From positions 79,314 to 143,313 of the forward strand of contig JAPPIG010000051.1 of the NCBI GenBank assembly GCA_028820635.1: 64,000 nt of DNA, written 5' to 3'. The DNA comes from Candidatus Poribacteria bacterium. GTDB taxonomy: Bacteria; Poribacteria; WGA-4E; WGA-3G. A program made the translations under genes and the position numbers. The notes beneath the pieces are model-generated. The model saw only the letters and a program-made list of their open reading frames with translations, did no database searches and was not told the DNA's origin. Below are positions 44,065-53,024 of this stretch, piece after piece (position 1 is the stretch's first letter; the number at the start of each line of letters is the position of its first letter).

Positions 44065-45906
44065 TTAGTCATCATCGCGTTCGCTAAGCAACTCGCCTCG
44101 CGCAAGACGTTCCGCGTTCTCAGTGGACCACAGAATGTTCTTCATCAGTTTCTGTGCCGTGATGTAACGTGTCGCTGCCAACAGATGCATCCGTTGTTCT
44201 TCAAAGTCGTCTGACAAGTCGTAATGCCGGAAGGCGACTTCAAGGACTTGGAACATGTGGAGTTCTGCATCTTCACGTAGCAGGATATGTGAAAGCGTTC
44301 GTTTCAGCGCGTCAATGTCATGCCCTTCTTCAAGATATTGATTTACCAGAATTTCTGCCTCGTAGACCTTTTGGAAATCAGCAAATTCTTGGAGCCGTTC
44401 TAACATTTTATCAGCAGAGGCGTAAGTCTCATCAGGTATCCGTTGCCCAGGTTTGGGAATGCGAGCGGCAGGCATGTTCAACCAGCGCAGGTATGCCAAG
44501 TAAACCACACCGTGAAATATACCGCGCAATAGATTAGCACTTGGTGCATACTGAAAAGCGTGATAGAGAGCGTGAGCGTAAGAGTAAATATTCGCGACAT
44601 CGTGCCAGTCGCCTTCGTTTTTGAGATGGAACCGTGCAGTGCGAATAGCAGAGGCGTAGGTCATCGCGCGGCAGATGTCAGTTGGCTTGACTCCGTTGCG
44701 GAGTGCTTCCTCAACTGTAGCAACAGTAGGTTCAAACTCATCAGCGAGGAGCGTCTGTGTAAATGCCGATATATCAAGTTCGGCATTGTTCGCTTGATTG
44801 TCCTCCCATATACTATCGATCCTTTTAAAGATGGGGCGTAAGACAGGTACTGCATCTGCCCATCGAGATGTTTCCTCATGGCGTGTTCTACTCACAAGGT
44901 CAACGACTATCGGGCGTAAAATCTCGTGTGATCCTTCCCAGTTGACGTAGTCCAACGCTTCAAACATTTTATTGGCGAAATCAAGCGCGTGTCCGTCACC
45001 AGTAAAGTAATAGTCAGTTGCTGCTGTGTACACGAAGTCTGCGATGACAGATTTGTCATAGTCTCTATCATTGAGTGTTAGCAAGATGCGTTCGGCTGCA
45101 CCTCTGTGGCGTTTATCCACAAAATAACGGAACCATCGTTTTAGTGTTTTTAGGTCGTGATCATCTTTGACGCGTGGAAAGGGTGCGCGATAGGGGCGGG
45201 CACTTCCCGTTGTTCTACGGCTAATTTGGCTTAGTCCGTGTACGAGGAACAGGTTATGGTCATCTGGGTCAACATCATCCCACATGTTCGCTGCCAGTGT
45301 AAGGATTGCTACACCTGACGACCATCCATCACTGCTTTTATGGGCACCATAATGGAGTCCTTGTTGGATGATCTCTGCTGGTGGTGCCCCTGCGTCACGG
45401 AGTGCTGTGACAGCTTTGGCTATAAAGAATGTGCTGCGGTCCTTGAGGCCACGTTCAAGTGCACGTTTACCGTTTGCGATGACGCGTTGTTTTGCTGCCT
45501 CTCGTTCACCCTTTGCTAACCCTACGTATAAATAACCGTCCTCTCGGACTTCAACAGGGAATGCTTTCAGGTCATCACCGGATGCTAAGAAGCATGCCCC
45601 CGATTTGAGGTCAAATTCCCAGTGATGCCAATGACAGATCAGTACACCGTCACGGATACTTCCTTTGGACATCGGATATCCCATGTGTGGACAACGATTG
45701 TCAACGGCATAATATTTGTCGCTGGACTTGAAAACAGCGAGGTGTGTGCCGTTGACATGAAAGGGTTTGCCTTCCAGTTCTTCAAAATCGTCAGCGGGAC
45801 AGAGTTGGTGGTAGATAAGTTCGGTTTCGTTTATTGCTATTGGTGGCGGCTCAACGTGGATGGAACCGATACCGGTTTCCTCAAGGGTTGAAGTTTGATT
45901 TTGCAC
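44065..45906 (-). CDS. Rieske [2Fe-2S] protein with a long helical C-terminal domain
   Basis: A 613-aa protein. Residues about 30-130 are a Rieske ferredoxin domain with both cluster motifs, CPHMGYP (Cys72, His74) and CHWHHWEF (Cys91, His94). The remaining about 480 residues are mostly helical (e.g. AAKQRVIANGKRALERGLKD, VVYLAYLRWLNMPAARIP) with many His and Asp residues and no family I recognise. No signal peptide or membrane helix is seen, so it is likely cytosolic, which argues against direct pairing with the exported sulfite-oxidase-like enzyme. The ATG is preceded by AGGAGGTCC, and a promoter lies 48 bp upstream. Confidence 0.7.
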   Translation of the reverse strand: MQNQTSTLEETGIGSIHVEPPPIAINETELIYHQLCPADDFEELEGKPFHVNGTHLAVFKSSDKYYAVDNRCPHMGYPMSKGSIRDGVLICHWHHWEFDLKSGACFLASGDDLKAFPVEVREDGYLYVGLAKGEREAAKQRVIANGKRALERGLKDRSTFFIAKAVTALRDAGAPPAEIIQQGLHYGAHKSSDGWSSGVAILTLAANMWDDVDPDDHNLFLVHGLSQISRRTTGSARPYRAPFPRVKDDHDLKTLKRWFRYFVDKRHRGAAERILLTLNDRDYDKSVIADFVYTAATDYYFTGDGHALDFANKMFEALDYVNWEGSHEILRPIVVDLVSRTRHEETSRWADAVPVLRPIFKRIDSIWEDNQANNAELDISAFTQTLLADEFEPTVATVEEALRNGVKPTDICRAMTYASAIRTARFHLKNEGDWHDVANIYSYAHALYHAFQYAPSANLLRGIFHGVVYLAYLRWLNMPAARIPKPGQRIPDETYASADKMLERLQEFADFQKVYEAEILVNQYLEEGHDIDALKRTLSHILLREDAELHMFQVLEVAFRHYDLSDDFEEQRMHLLAATRYITAQKLMKNILWSTENAERLARGELLSERDDD

Positions 45907-45953
45907 AATGGACCTCCTAATGAAGATTTTTTGTTCGCATGTATTATACTAAT

Positions 45954-45982
45954 AGTATATTCAATTTTCCGAAAAATGTAAA
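45954..45982 (-). promoter_or_regulatory. Promoter for the Rieske gene
   Basis: On the minus strand TTTACA (45982-45977), 17-bp spacer, TATACT (45959-45954), then AGGAGGTCC and the start codon at 45906. Confidence 0.6.
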
Positions 45983-46084
45983 GGGAAAAGAGGTTTATGT
46001 GTGTAAAATCTTTGTCATCTTAGGCAACATTTGGATGAATTGTGGGTGTGTTTTACTCGTAATTTCATTGGTGTAATTTATGTG

Positions 46085-46128
46085 AAATCATACCGTACGG
46101 TATGTTTTTTCATACCACGGTATGATTT
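46085..46128. promoter_or_regulatory. Nested palindromic operator-like site
   Basis: CATACCGTACGGTATG (46089-46104) and CATACCACGGTATG (46111-46124) are two palindromes of the same sequence separated by T6. The outer arms AAATCATACCGT and ACGGTATGATTT are also perfect inverted repeats of each other, so the 44-bp block is symmetrical at two scales. It lies in the 820-bp gap upstream of the Rieske gene, about 100 bp beyond its -35 box. Confidence 0.55.
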
Positions 46129-46589
46129 GTAAATTGGCTATAAACGCAGAACCCGTATGTGTTTATAGGTATTTTTCTTATTTTTGAAAAAATTTTAATT
46201 TTTGTATTTCTCTGCTGTATTGCGGAAGAAGGTTTTTCTCTTGTTATAGATATTTTATTTTGATAAGTTTTGCGTTGTGGTCTTTGCATTTGGATCGTTG
46301 TTTGCGGTTTTCAAGTGACTGATTTTTGTTTGGTTCCTTGGTTCCCTTTTATCATACTGATATTATACCTAATTCTGTGCGGTGATCAGAAGTTTTGTGG
46401 TTTGCAGGACAACAGATATCCAATATGTTTCCAATAAGTTTGCCGGAAAAGTTGGGATTGACACGTTTTTTCAACTCGGAGGATGTGGAGTTTTGGTAAG
46501 GGAAGAAGTTATTGGAGAATTGAATGGTTCTGGTGGTATATCTACATAATGGTTTCAGGGTGAAGGCAACGCTATTCATCCACATTCTG
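46129..46589. other. AT-rich intergenic region with a solo MITE end
   Basis: No gene is recognised. GGAGAATTGAATGGTTCTGG at about 46504-46524 matches the right end of the family C MITEs (4339-4357, 26555-26573); no partner left end was found, so it is a solo or decayed end. Confidence 0.45.
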
Positions 46590-46680
46590 CACCGACATTC
46601 CTAAACTCTCAAGTAATGTCATCTTGCTTACTTTGGCAAGAAAGTCACGTCTTGAGTTGGGAGTTTCAAGTCAATCTAAA
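46590..46680 (-). pseudogene. Tat signal relic of a sulfite-oxidase-like gene
   Basis: The minus strand encodes LETPNSRRDFLAKVSKMTLL followed by ESLG and, eight codons later, a stop. This matches the N terminus of the enzyme at 42575-43852 (LPETVPNSRRDFLATVGKGA). An upstream in-frame stop and the missing body show a dead fragment of a paralogous gene. Confidence 0.5.
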
Positions 46681-46730
46681 TACTGGGTTCGCGCTTGTTT
46701 TTGACATGGTTTGTTATTGGCGAAATGGTC

Positions 46731-47540
46731 TCACTTCAACACCTCTACAATGGGAATTATATCCTCATCTGGAATAGAAGAAAGTTTCATGAGATGGAAA
46801 AGATCCTCACCAATTCCATAGATAGTCATCTTGTTTGGTTGTATGTTCATATAACCAATAGTAATTTGCCCCTTGAATGTTAAAGGTATATTATAATCAA
46901 GATAACTCTTGAGAGAAAGATCATGGCATTCCTGAAGCACTTGATAAAGTTCCTTTGAAAATCTTTCATGATTTTGGTAGTCTTGATTACGTAAATCATA
47001 GCGATCTTTCACTACGGCAAGTTTAAGTATACAGAGTTGCCGATAAGTTAGTTCTTCCGCTGCCTTTATGAGTTGGTGCCCCATATCCGCGCTGATATTT
47101 GCATCAAATGCGATACCCGCAAGTAAATAACCTATATACTCAATTTTCTTTTCCTGTGGTTCTCGCTGACACTTCAACATTATCGCTTCTGCAATTTCTT
47201 CAGCATCCGATCTACCTTTTGGTTTGCTTTCGCAAAACCCATCATTACGAGGATGTTCTCCTTTTTCTTTACGCTGGTATATTTCCCGTGAAGCGATTAC
47301 AAGAACTTTTCCTACCCGAAAATCTTCCCGTGGAGACAAAACTCGACCTGAAAATTCCTGTCCGATATTTTTCAACATTCCTACAACAGCGGCCCCAGCA
47401 GCACCAGAAAAAGCAGCGGCGATGGGATCTCCAGCAAGAAAACCTAATACCGCCCCAAGACCACCACCAGCAATTTCTGCATAGTTTTCAAAAAGTTGTT
47501 TCAAATTATCATTCTTCTGTGGAGACTTAAACTCATCCAT
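46731..47540 (-). CDS. Hypothetical protein with N-terminal glycine-zipper segment
   Basis: A 269-aa protein of no family I can name. Residues about 22-60 are Gly/Ala-rich and hydrophobic (EIAGGGLGAVLGFLAG, AFSGAAGAAVVGML), like a glycine zipper that could insert in a membrane. The rest is helical and soluble, with KKIEYIGYLLAGIAFDANIS and AAEELTYRQLCILKLAVV (about 130-180), a pattern seen in uncharacterised bacterial proteins. It is 67 bp downstream of the nuclease-methylase gene on the same strand and is probably cotranscribed with it. A membrane-acting effector of a defence module is a possible role, which is inference only. Confidence 0.55.
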   Translation of the reverse strand: MDEFKSPQKNDNLKQLFENYAEIAGGGLGAVLGFLAGDPIAAAFSGAAGAAVVGMLKNIGQEFSGRVLSPREDFRVGKVLVIASREIYQRKEKGEHPRNDGFCESKPKGRSDAEEIAEAIMLKCQREPQEKKIEYIGYLLAGIAFDANISADMGHQLIKAAEELTYRQLCILKLAVVKDRYDLRNQDYQNHERFSKELYQVLQECHDLSLKSYLDYNIPLTFKGQITIGYMNIQPNKMTIYGIGEDLFHLMKLSSIPDEDIIPIVEVLK

Positions 47541-47607
47541 ATTTACTATTTCTCAAGTTAGTTTAATGGCGAACCCAGTAGTTATCTTATAAGTTAACAG
47601 GCAATTC

Positions 47608-50600
47608 TCATCGATTAAGTTTCTCCCATTCCTTTTCAAGATCACACTGAGATTTCTTTCCTCCGTGGATACTTGGTTCGGCACACAACAGTTCACGGAG
47701 ACGATGCACAGCATTATGAGCATCGTCACTTGTGATGTCCAGTACTTCTGTTAGTAAAAGACGGTCAAGTTCGTGACGCACGGGATCGTGATCTGCCTCA
47801 TTGAAAGGTAGCATGCGTTTATGTTTCAAGTCGTGGAAGATACGTTCTGCATTTGCCAATGCTTTTTCTGATAGACACCGCACATCTAATGTAGGCATTT
47901 GGAGCAATGCGGTCCTTGATCCTCTGCCTCTACCCGGTTGTTGTTTTCCACTATGTACCCAGTGTAGCAGAAAACCTAAAGTTGAATTACACCACAGGGT
48001 CCAAACATAGTCGTAAATGGACTTTTTTAGCACAACATTTGGCAATGAAGATCCGCCAATCGCAGATTTCTCTGTGAAAAGAACACCAAGAGAATTGGCA
48101 CTGAAACCTATATCTACATTAAAATGTAGCCGTCCGCTACGTTCAAGTATCTTCTGTGCCTTTTCGTGGCGATTGGGACGAGGGGTGAGATGACTATCTG
48201 GTTCAACGATCATTGCCCTTTGTGCTGGTGCGTTCAGGCTCCACAAACCTGGGTACAGGTCAGTCTGCGTATAACTTTTTTCAAGGTCAAAAGCACCTCG
48301 TTCTCCCTCTTCACGAATATCTCGATGGTGCGCGCCAACCACTGCAATTTCATTGACAAAACAAATAGGAATTTCTAAAGAAGTCACCTGTGTTGGCAGC
48401 CACATTTCACCATTTGCGAGCCGATACGCAGACTGAATTAATGCCATTTCTTTGATACGGACAACTTCCCATGGACTGTTCATTTGTAGTGGGCAATTGA
48501 GAGCATGCCCAACGATATCGTCTCCTACTTTGATCAGATCGCCACCGATTGGTCCATCTTCTAACTGTCTTATTCTTTTAATCTTATGGATGACATTCAC
48601 TGTTTCAAGTGCTTCTATGACACTCCGTGGTCGGTAGTCTAAAGGAATAAATGTGCCACGGCCTGTATTGTCCGTTTTTTCGCCCTTGGTTGCCACGACA
48701 AGACATTCTGCCATACTTGTGTCGGCAGAGAATGCACAGTCTTCTCCTTCGGCATCCGCGATGGTAATTACAACCACGTCGTGATATTCAGTTGCCCACA
48801 TATTCCGTACTTTTTTCCAGTCCGAACCAGCGAGACACGTAATAGGCAAAATGAATCCCATTCTACTCTTTCCATTTTCCTTTAGCATCTTGTCTACAAG
48901 GTCAACAAAGTCGGAAGCGAGTCCTGCGTTTCCGTTACCGACGCGCCATTTTTTTCGCTTACGTGCCTTGCGCATCGCCTTTTCTTCTTCTTTGTCTCTG
49001 CCGCTACCCTTGAATACGGCTTTAGGTGTGCCACTGCTTGCATCAGAGTCTGGTCGGGTAAACGGTGGATTTAAGACGACGATATCAAATTCTTTATAGT
49101 GAAATTCCTGTTGTGTTATCACTGTCGTGTCGTCCTCTCCACCGATTTGTTGAACTTCTGTGCCCATCATCGGAAGAGGTAATGTTTCTGGAATATCAAA
49201 CAGATCAAGCGCACCGAGGGCATAACTGCGATCTTCTTGACTGCCGTAGGGCATCGTATGAATTCGGGTGTTACCGATTTTCAGGTCGGGGTAGGTGCTG
49301 GTCAGTAGTGAGGCGGTTAAGTGGCTTGCGTTTGGCATAATGTCGCATCCAACAAGGTTTTTCTCTATCATTTGGGTGTGGATGCGGCTGCCTTTGCCGC
49401 CAGCTTGTTCATGCAGTTCAAGAATACGTTGGTATACACCGTTGAGAAGTGAACCTGTCCCACAGGCAAAATCAGCGACCTTCAAATTGCTTACATTTTC
49501 TTTCGTTTTTGGCAGTACCAAAGCAGATAATAAAGCAACAGATTCAAGCCGCGTATAATTTGCTTTGACATACTTTCTGTCAACAATAAGCCGTTGAAAA
49601 ACGGTTCCAGCGAGTTCGTGTACCTGCGTGAGTCGTTGGTCAACCAGTTCCCTCGCTGCCCTACAGAGAATTGCCAACACTCTATCAATCAGTTCGTCGT
49701 CGGTTGCAATTGCCTCTATGAGTCGTTTTGCGACATAGAAAATCGGGCGATAATTTACGTTGAGAATAATGTTCCATCCAACAAGGACTTGATCGTAGCG
49801 GAGTCGTCTTGCGTTGTCGGACAGCATCCGTTTGAGAGATAAGACATCTTCCATTTCGGGCTTACCTGCAAGTGCGCTCTGAAACACAAAGGCGTTGGTA
49901 ATAATAAGCATTGCCATCCGCGAAGTTTGTTCACCAGATTTTTGAAAAAGAATCCCTTCGATTTCCTCACCGATGCCGGGGCGTTCTGAAATTGCTTCCT
50001 CAAGTTGCTGCGCGGCAATTTCTATCCGTGCCTCTAACAAGTCAGCTGCAGCGTTGATTTTGGAAATGGGGGTTGCCCCGACGCGAATAGCGGTTGCAAT
50101 ATCTGCCACGCTTCCTTTTATCCAACCGTTTTGGGGAAAACGTTCAGGTTCTGCTTCGTTATCCTCTTCCGTTTCTTCCGCTTCATAGATGAATAGGTCT
50201 GAATCGGGGTCCGGTTCGTTTTCTGGTTTCGGTTTGTTGATAAGCATGTAGGCAATATCATCGGCTTCCCGCATTTCAGGGTCAATGTTGCGTTGCGGCA
50301 TCGTTTTGAATCGTGCGGGCATGCGAACGCGTAGGACATTTTCAACGGTATCGTAAGTGAGACTTGGGAAAACGGTGGGGTCAAGCAGCATGCCAAAATG
50401 TGCTTCTGCCTGTGTCATACCGGAGAGATTTGGTGTCCTACCGTCAATTTTTACTTCAATGACGATTGGGTTTCGTCCTGTTTCGGTAACAATCACATCA
50501 GGTTTCTGTGTAGCGTTTAGGAACGGTCTTGTAATTTGTTCATCAACATGCCATGCATCTCTCATGGGGCGTAGCACGTTTACAAAGGCACTGGTGATTG

Positions 50601-50619
50601 TGTTTTCACTGTTTGGCAT
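47608..50619 (-). CDS. Nuclease-N6-adenine DNA methyltransferase fusion (type IIG-like restriction-modification)
   Basis: A 1003-aa protein. Near the N terminus, QKPDVIVTETGRNPIVIEVK gives a PD-(D/E)XK-like active site (Asp41, Glu55, Lys57). A helical linker (about 180-340) leads to an N6-adenine methyltransferase core with SAM motif I VADFACGTGSLL (381-392) and catalytic motif IV NPPF (517-520). The C-terminal about 300 residues would be the target recognition domain. Cleavage and methylation in one chain is the plan of type IIG or type I-half enzymes; a separate specificity subunit is not present. Start ATG at 50619; the PmoA-like gene ends 27 bp upstream. The glycine-zipper gene follows 67 bp downstream. 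Confidence 0.72.
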   Translation of the reverse strand: MPNSENTITSAFVNVLRPMRDAWHVDEQITRPFLNATQKPDVIVTETGRNPIVIEVKIDGRTPNLSGMTQAEAHFGMLLDPTVFPSLTYDTVENVLRVRMPARFKTMPQRNIDPEMREADDIAYMLINKPKPENEPDPDSDLFIYEAEETEEDNEAEPERFPQNGWIKGSVADIATAIRVGATPISKINAAADLLEARIEIAAQQLEEAISERPGIGEEIEGILFQKSGEQTSRMAMLIITNAFVFQSALAGKPEMEDVLSLKRMLSDNARRLRYDQVLVGWNIILNVNYRPIFYVAKRLIEAIATDDELIDRVLAILCRAARELVDQRLTQVHELAGTVFQRLIVDRKYVKANYTRLESVALLSALVLPKTKENVSNLKVADFACGTGSLLNGVYQRILELHEQAGGKGSRIHTQMIEKNLVGCDIMPNASHLTASLLTSTYPDLKIGNTRIHTMPYGSQEDRSYALGALDLFDIPETLPLPMMGTEVQQIGGEDDTTVITQQEFHYKEFDIVVLNPPFTRPDSDASSGTPKAVFKGSGRDKEEEKAMRKARKRKKWRVGNGNAGLASDFVDLVDKMLKENGKSRMGFILPITCLAGSDWKKVRNMWATEYHDVVVITIADAEGEDCAFSADTSMAECLVVATKGEKTDNTGRGTFIPLDYRPRSVIEALETVNVIHKIKRIRQLEDGPIGGDLIKVGDDIVGHALNCPLQMNSPWEVVRIKEMALIQSAYRLANGEMWLPTQVTSLEIPICFVNEIAVVGAHHRDIREEGERGAFDLEKSYTQTDLYPGLWSLNAPAQRAMIVEPDSHLTPRPNRHEKAQKILERSGRLHFNVDIGFSANSLGVLFTEKSAIGGSSLPNVVLKKSIYDYVWTLWCNSTLGFLLHWVHSGKQQPGRGRGSRTALLQMPTLDVRCLSEKALANAERIFHDLKHKRMLPFNEADHDPVRHELDRLLLTEVLDITSDDAHNAVHRLRELLCAEPSIHGGKKSQCDLEKEWEKLNR

Positions 50620-50646
50620 GACTATTTAGACCAGATTATTTGGGAG

Positions 50647-51498
50647 TTAGACACTTTGCTCAAATACCGCTGCGTCAGGTTCTCCACGATAGAGAACAAC
50701 ACTATACTGCAACGTCAAAGTTTCATCGGGGGCGAGACGGAACGGTTCATTATAGACAGGTGAGGGATGGATTAAGCAGTAGTTCTGTCGGTTGCGTACC
50801 CACCATGTTGTCGGATAGCGGGGGTTGTCGGGATGGTCTACGATAGCGACACCGTAAGCTTCGTTGTCAGTCGGATGTTGCGAAGTGAAGCTGCACCATT
50901 TGCTCTGTTTGCCGAAAATGTCCATCGGTTCGGTGCGTCCGTCAGCGTCCAATAGGTTGCCCGGCGTGATGATATTATCAAATCGGATAGCCATGCCGCT
51001 GTAGTATCTACCCATCTCCCCGGGATCGCCACGTCGTAGATCAAGTACAACTTCGCGCTCGTTAGGGTGTAGTGTCAACGACACAGAAATTTGCATGGTA
51101 TCAGTAGATGGTGAATGAACAGTTATCTCTCGTTGCTCTGTAAGGTGTGTAATGCCTTGCCAATCTATCCATGCGTTTTCTGCTGTTATATTAGCGCTGT
51201 CGGCATTCGCATTCTGCGAAATAATCCGTTGATGGATGATTTTACCGAAGCCGGTGGGGTCGGCACCTTTTGCAGGTTGTTCCCAAAAATTGACATCGTT
51301 GACCTTTTTCCACGCAACCCATAAACCTTGATGATGAACGTGATCTCCTGGTTCGTTCATTGTAAGGGGTGGTGCACCGGGCAGGTTCAATGGATGACAG
51401 AAAGGACGGTTGCCATCTTCGGGGAAATAGTAGCCTAAAACTTGTTGGTCGTTCCAAGCGATGGTTAAACTGTGTTGTGTTTGTGATAGTGAGAACAT
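50647..51498 (-). CDS. DUF6807/PmoA-like family protein
   Basis: A 283-aa protein. The GDHVHHQGLWVAWKKVNDVNFWE segment (read in two parts, about 51-74), RPFCHPLNLPGAPPLT and the C-terminal DNPRYPTTWWVRNRQNY belong to the family labelled methane oxygenase PmoA-like or DUF6807. Despite the label it is not a methane monooxygenase subunit; the fold is predicted to be a galactose-mutarotase-like beta sandwich, common next to sugar-catabolic genes in Planctomycetes and Poribacteria. No signal peptide. It ends 27 bp before the nuclease-methylase gene on the same strand. Confidence 0.72.
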   Translation of the reverse strand: MFSLSQTQHSLTIAWNDQQVLGYYFPEDGNRPFCHPLNLPGAPPLTMNEPGDHVHHQGLWVAWKKVNDVNFWEQPAKGADPTGFGKIIHQRIISQNANADSANITAENAWIDWQGITHLTEQREITVHSPSTDTMQISVSLTLHPNEREVVLDLRRGDPGEMGRYYSGMAIRFDNIITPGNLLDADGRTEPMDIFGKQSKWCSFTSQHPTDNEAYGVAIVDHPDNPRYPTTWWVRNRQNYCLIHPSPVYNEPFRLAPDETLTLQYSVVLYRGEPDAAVFEQSV

Positions 51499-51614
51499 AT
51501 TTTATCCATTTGCAAATTTTTAGAATTTCTTATAAGTATTCATGTTGCCACGCTGGTGAGTATCGTTAAGTTTTTGTTGAAATTGAACTGCTATTCTTCC
51601 TCTTTTCTAATGAA

Positions 51615-52409
51615 TTATCGGTCTTGCTCTACAGGAAAACCTTGTTCTGCAAGCGCAGTGGATACGGCTGTCCAGACGGAGCGTGCTTGTTCAACCGCCT
51701 CAGATGCGTCTGCTGTGGTGATTTCTCGCATGTCTGCTGGGTAGCGGACTTCAACCGCCCATTTGTTTAGATCCCCTAAGTTTGACAGCGTGGTTTTGAG
51801 TTGCCAACTATCAGGCAACAAATCCTATAGAACATTTAAGTTATGCGTTCTCTGAAAATCGATCTGTAAAAAAAATAATGCTGCCTTTAACACTTTTTCA
51901 GCAGATTGTTGTGCAAACCAACACGCTTGGCGAGGTGGAACGTGCGGATGCCCTAAAAATGTTTCGGCTGTTGTTAAGTCTTCCTCTGCATAGCGGAGCC
52001 AGCGGGCGGTGTCTGCGAGTCTATCAGCTGTTTGCATAGCGGATTTTACTTCCTTATTGGACATGCTGCACTGATCCGATTTGGGTGTGGCTGCGTTCAA
52101 GTTCTTCCAAAGGATTTTACCCTCTTGTTGGGCATAACGCAGCACTGATCCGATCCGATTGCGGTTACGTTCAAGCTCTTCAGGCGTAGATACAAGAACA
52201 TCTTTCGCGACAGGCAAATCCGCCAAGGCAACTCGAATGTCAACAGCAGTTTTCCGTTTATCTGTGAGTTCCGAAAAAACGACGAGCAGATCTATGTCGC
52301 TATCTGGATCCGCGTCTCCTCGTGCCTGTGAACCGAAGAGGATAATCTGTAGCGGGTCAAACTCACGCACAATGCGGTCTGTCATGATTGAGATAAATTC
52401 GTTATTCAT
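51615..52409 (-). pseudogene. MNT-HEPN fusion protein broken by an in-frame TAG
   Basis: A single frame of 264 codons with one in-frame TAG at codon 195 (51825-51827), between HNLNVL and DLLPDSWQL. The first half is a minimal nucleotidyltransferase (about 1-105) with GSQARGDADPDSDIDLLV; the second is a HEPN domain (about 125-264) with WLRYAEEDLTTAETFL, CWFAQQSAEKVLKAALFFL and the tail beyond the stop (VRYPAD ... AVEQARSVW). MNT and HEPN normally form a toxin-antitoxin pair as separate proteins; here they are joined. The nonsense codon truncates the HEPN domain. Ribosome binding site GGAAGG lies upstream. Confidence 0.65.
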
Positions 52410-52517
52410 CCGATCTTACCTTCCAATTCTCTAATTCTGTGCTTCCGAAAGAACAAACAATTTTCAAAAGTAATAGGATTCAGGACAGACGTATTTCTTA
52501 AAGTCTTGTAGGCAATA

Positions 52518-52781
52518 TTATGAAAAGAATCGCTTGTAATCATCGTGATGTCCTATCCAGAACCATGTAACCGTATCACCTTTTAAGATCCCAACGGCAC
52601 GGCAACCTTGAGTGATTCGGACAGACCAAATATCTTCTTTGGCATTAATACATTTGAAACGCAAAGAATTATGAAAGGGATTGGAAATCCATAATCGATA
52701 AGCTTTTTTAGCTTGATTCCTGAGCATGTTATCAAGTTTTTGATAAGCTGACCAAAAAGAAGGTAATGTTGCAGATTTCAT
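52518..52781 (-). CDS. RelE/ParE-type toxin
   Basis: An 87-aa basic protein with the RelE-superfamily pattern: an N-terminal helix pair (SFWSAYQKLDNMLRNQAKKA), a strand pair FKCINAKEDIWSVRIT (about 42-57), QGCRAVGILKGD and a C-terminal WFWIGHHDDYKRFF. Toxins of this fold cleave mRNA on the ribosome or inhibit gyrase. Its ATG overlaps the TGA of the antitoxin gene (ATGA), the usual coupling of antitoxin-toxin pairs. Confidence 0.75.
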   Translation of the reverse strand: MKSATLPSFWSAYQKLDNMLRNQAKKAYRLWISNPFHNSLRFKCINAKEDIWSVRITQGCRAVGILKGDTVTWFWIGHHDDYKRFFS

Positions 52782-53008
52782 AACCGATCTAAATCCATTG
52801 GTTCAGCTTTTCCTTCAGCGATTTCTTGTTTAGCACGTCGTGCAGCTGCAATGAGTTGATCTTGCGTGCTTTTAAAAGAAGTTTCCCAATGAAGTTCGTC
52901 TTCCAACTCAGTAATATACTCGCGTAGATGTTCCACAATCTGATTCTGTATTGCCTCTGGTAGTGTCTCCATCATTCTGGTAATGGTAGTAATTGCATTA
53001 GAAGCCAT
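52778..53008 (-). CDS. Antitoxin of the RelE-type pair
   Basis: A 76-aa acidic, helical protein (MASNAITTITRMMETLPEAI, then HLREYITELEDELHWETSF and a C-terminal AARRAKQEIAEGKAEPMDL). I start it at ATG 53008 with GGGAGGATC upstream, not at the earlier in-frame codon at 53023. It is placed just before the toxin with a 4-bp overlap. The upstream isomerase gene ends 17 bp away. Confidence 0.7.
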   Translation of the reverse strand: MASNAITTITRMMETLPEAIQNQIVEHLREYITELEDELHWETSFKSTQDQLIAAARRAKQEIAEGKAEPMDLDRL

Positions 53009-53024
53009 GTTAGATCCTCCCAAT

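Noticed and set aside
46352..46585. Open frame of 77 aa on the minus strand upstream of the Tat relic
   Set aside because: It overlaps the solo MITE end, has no ribosome binding site and has atypical composition.
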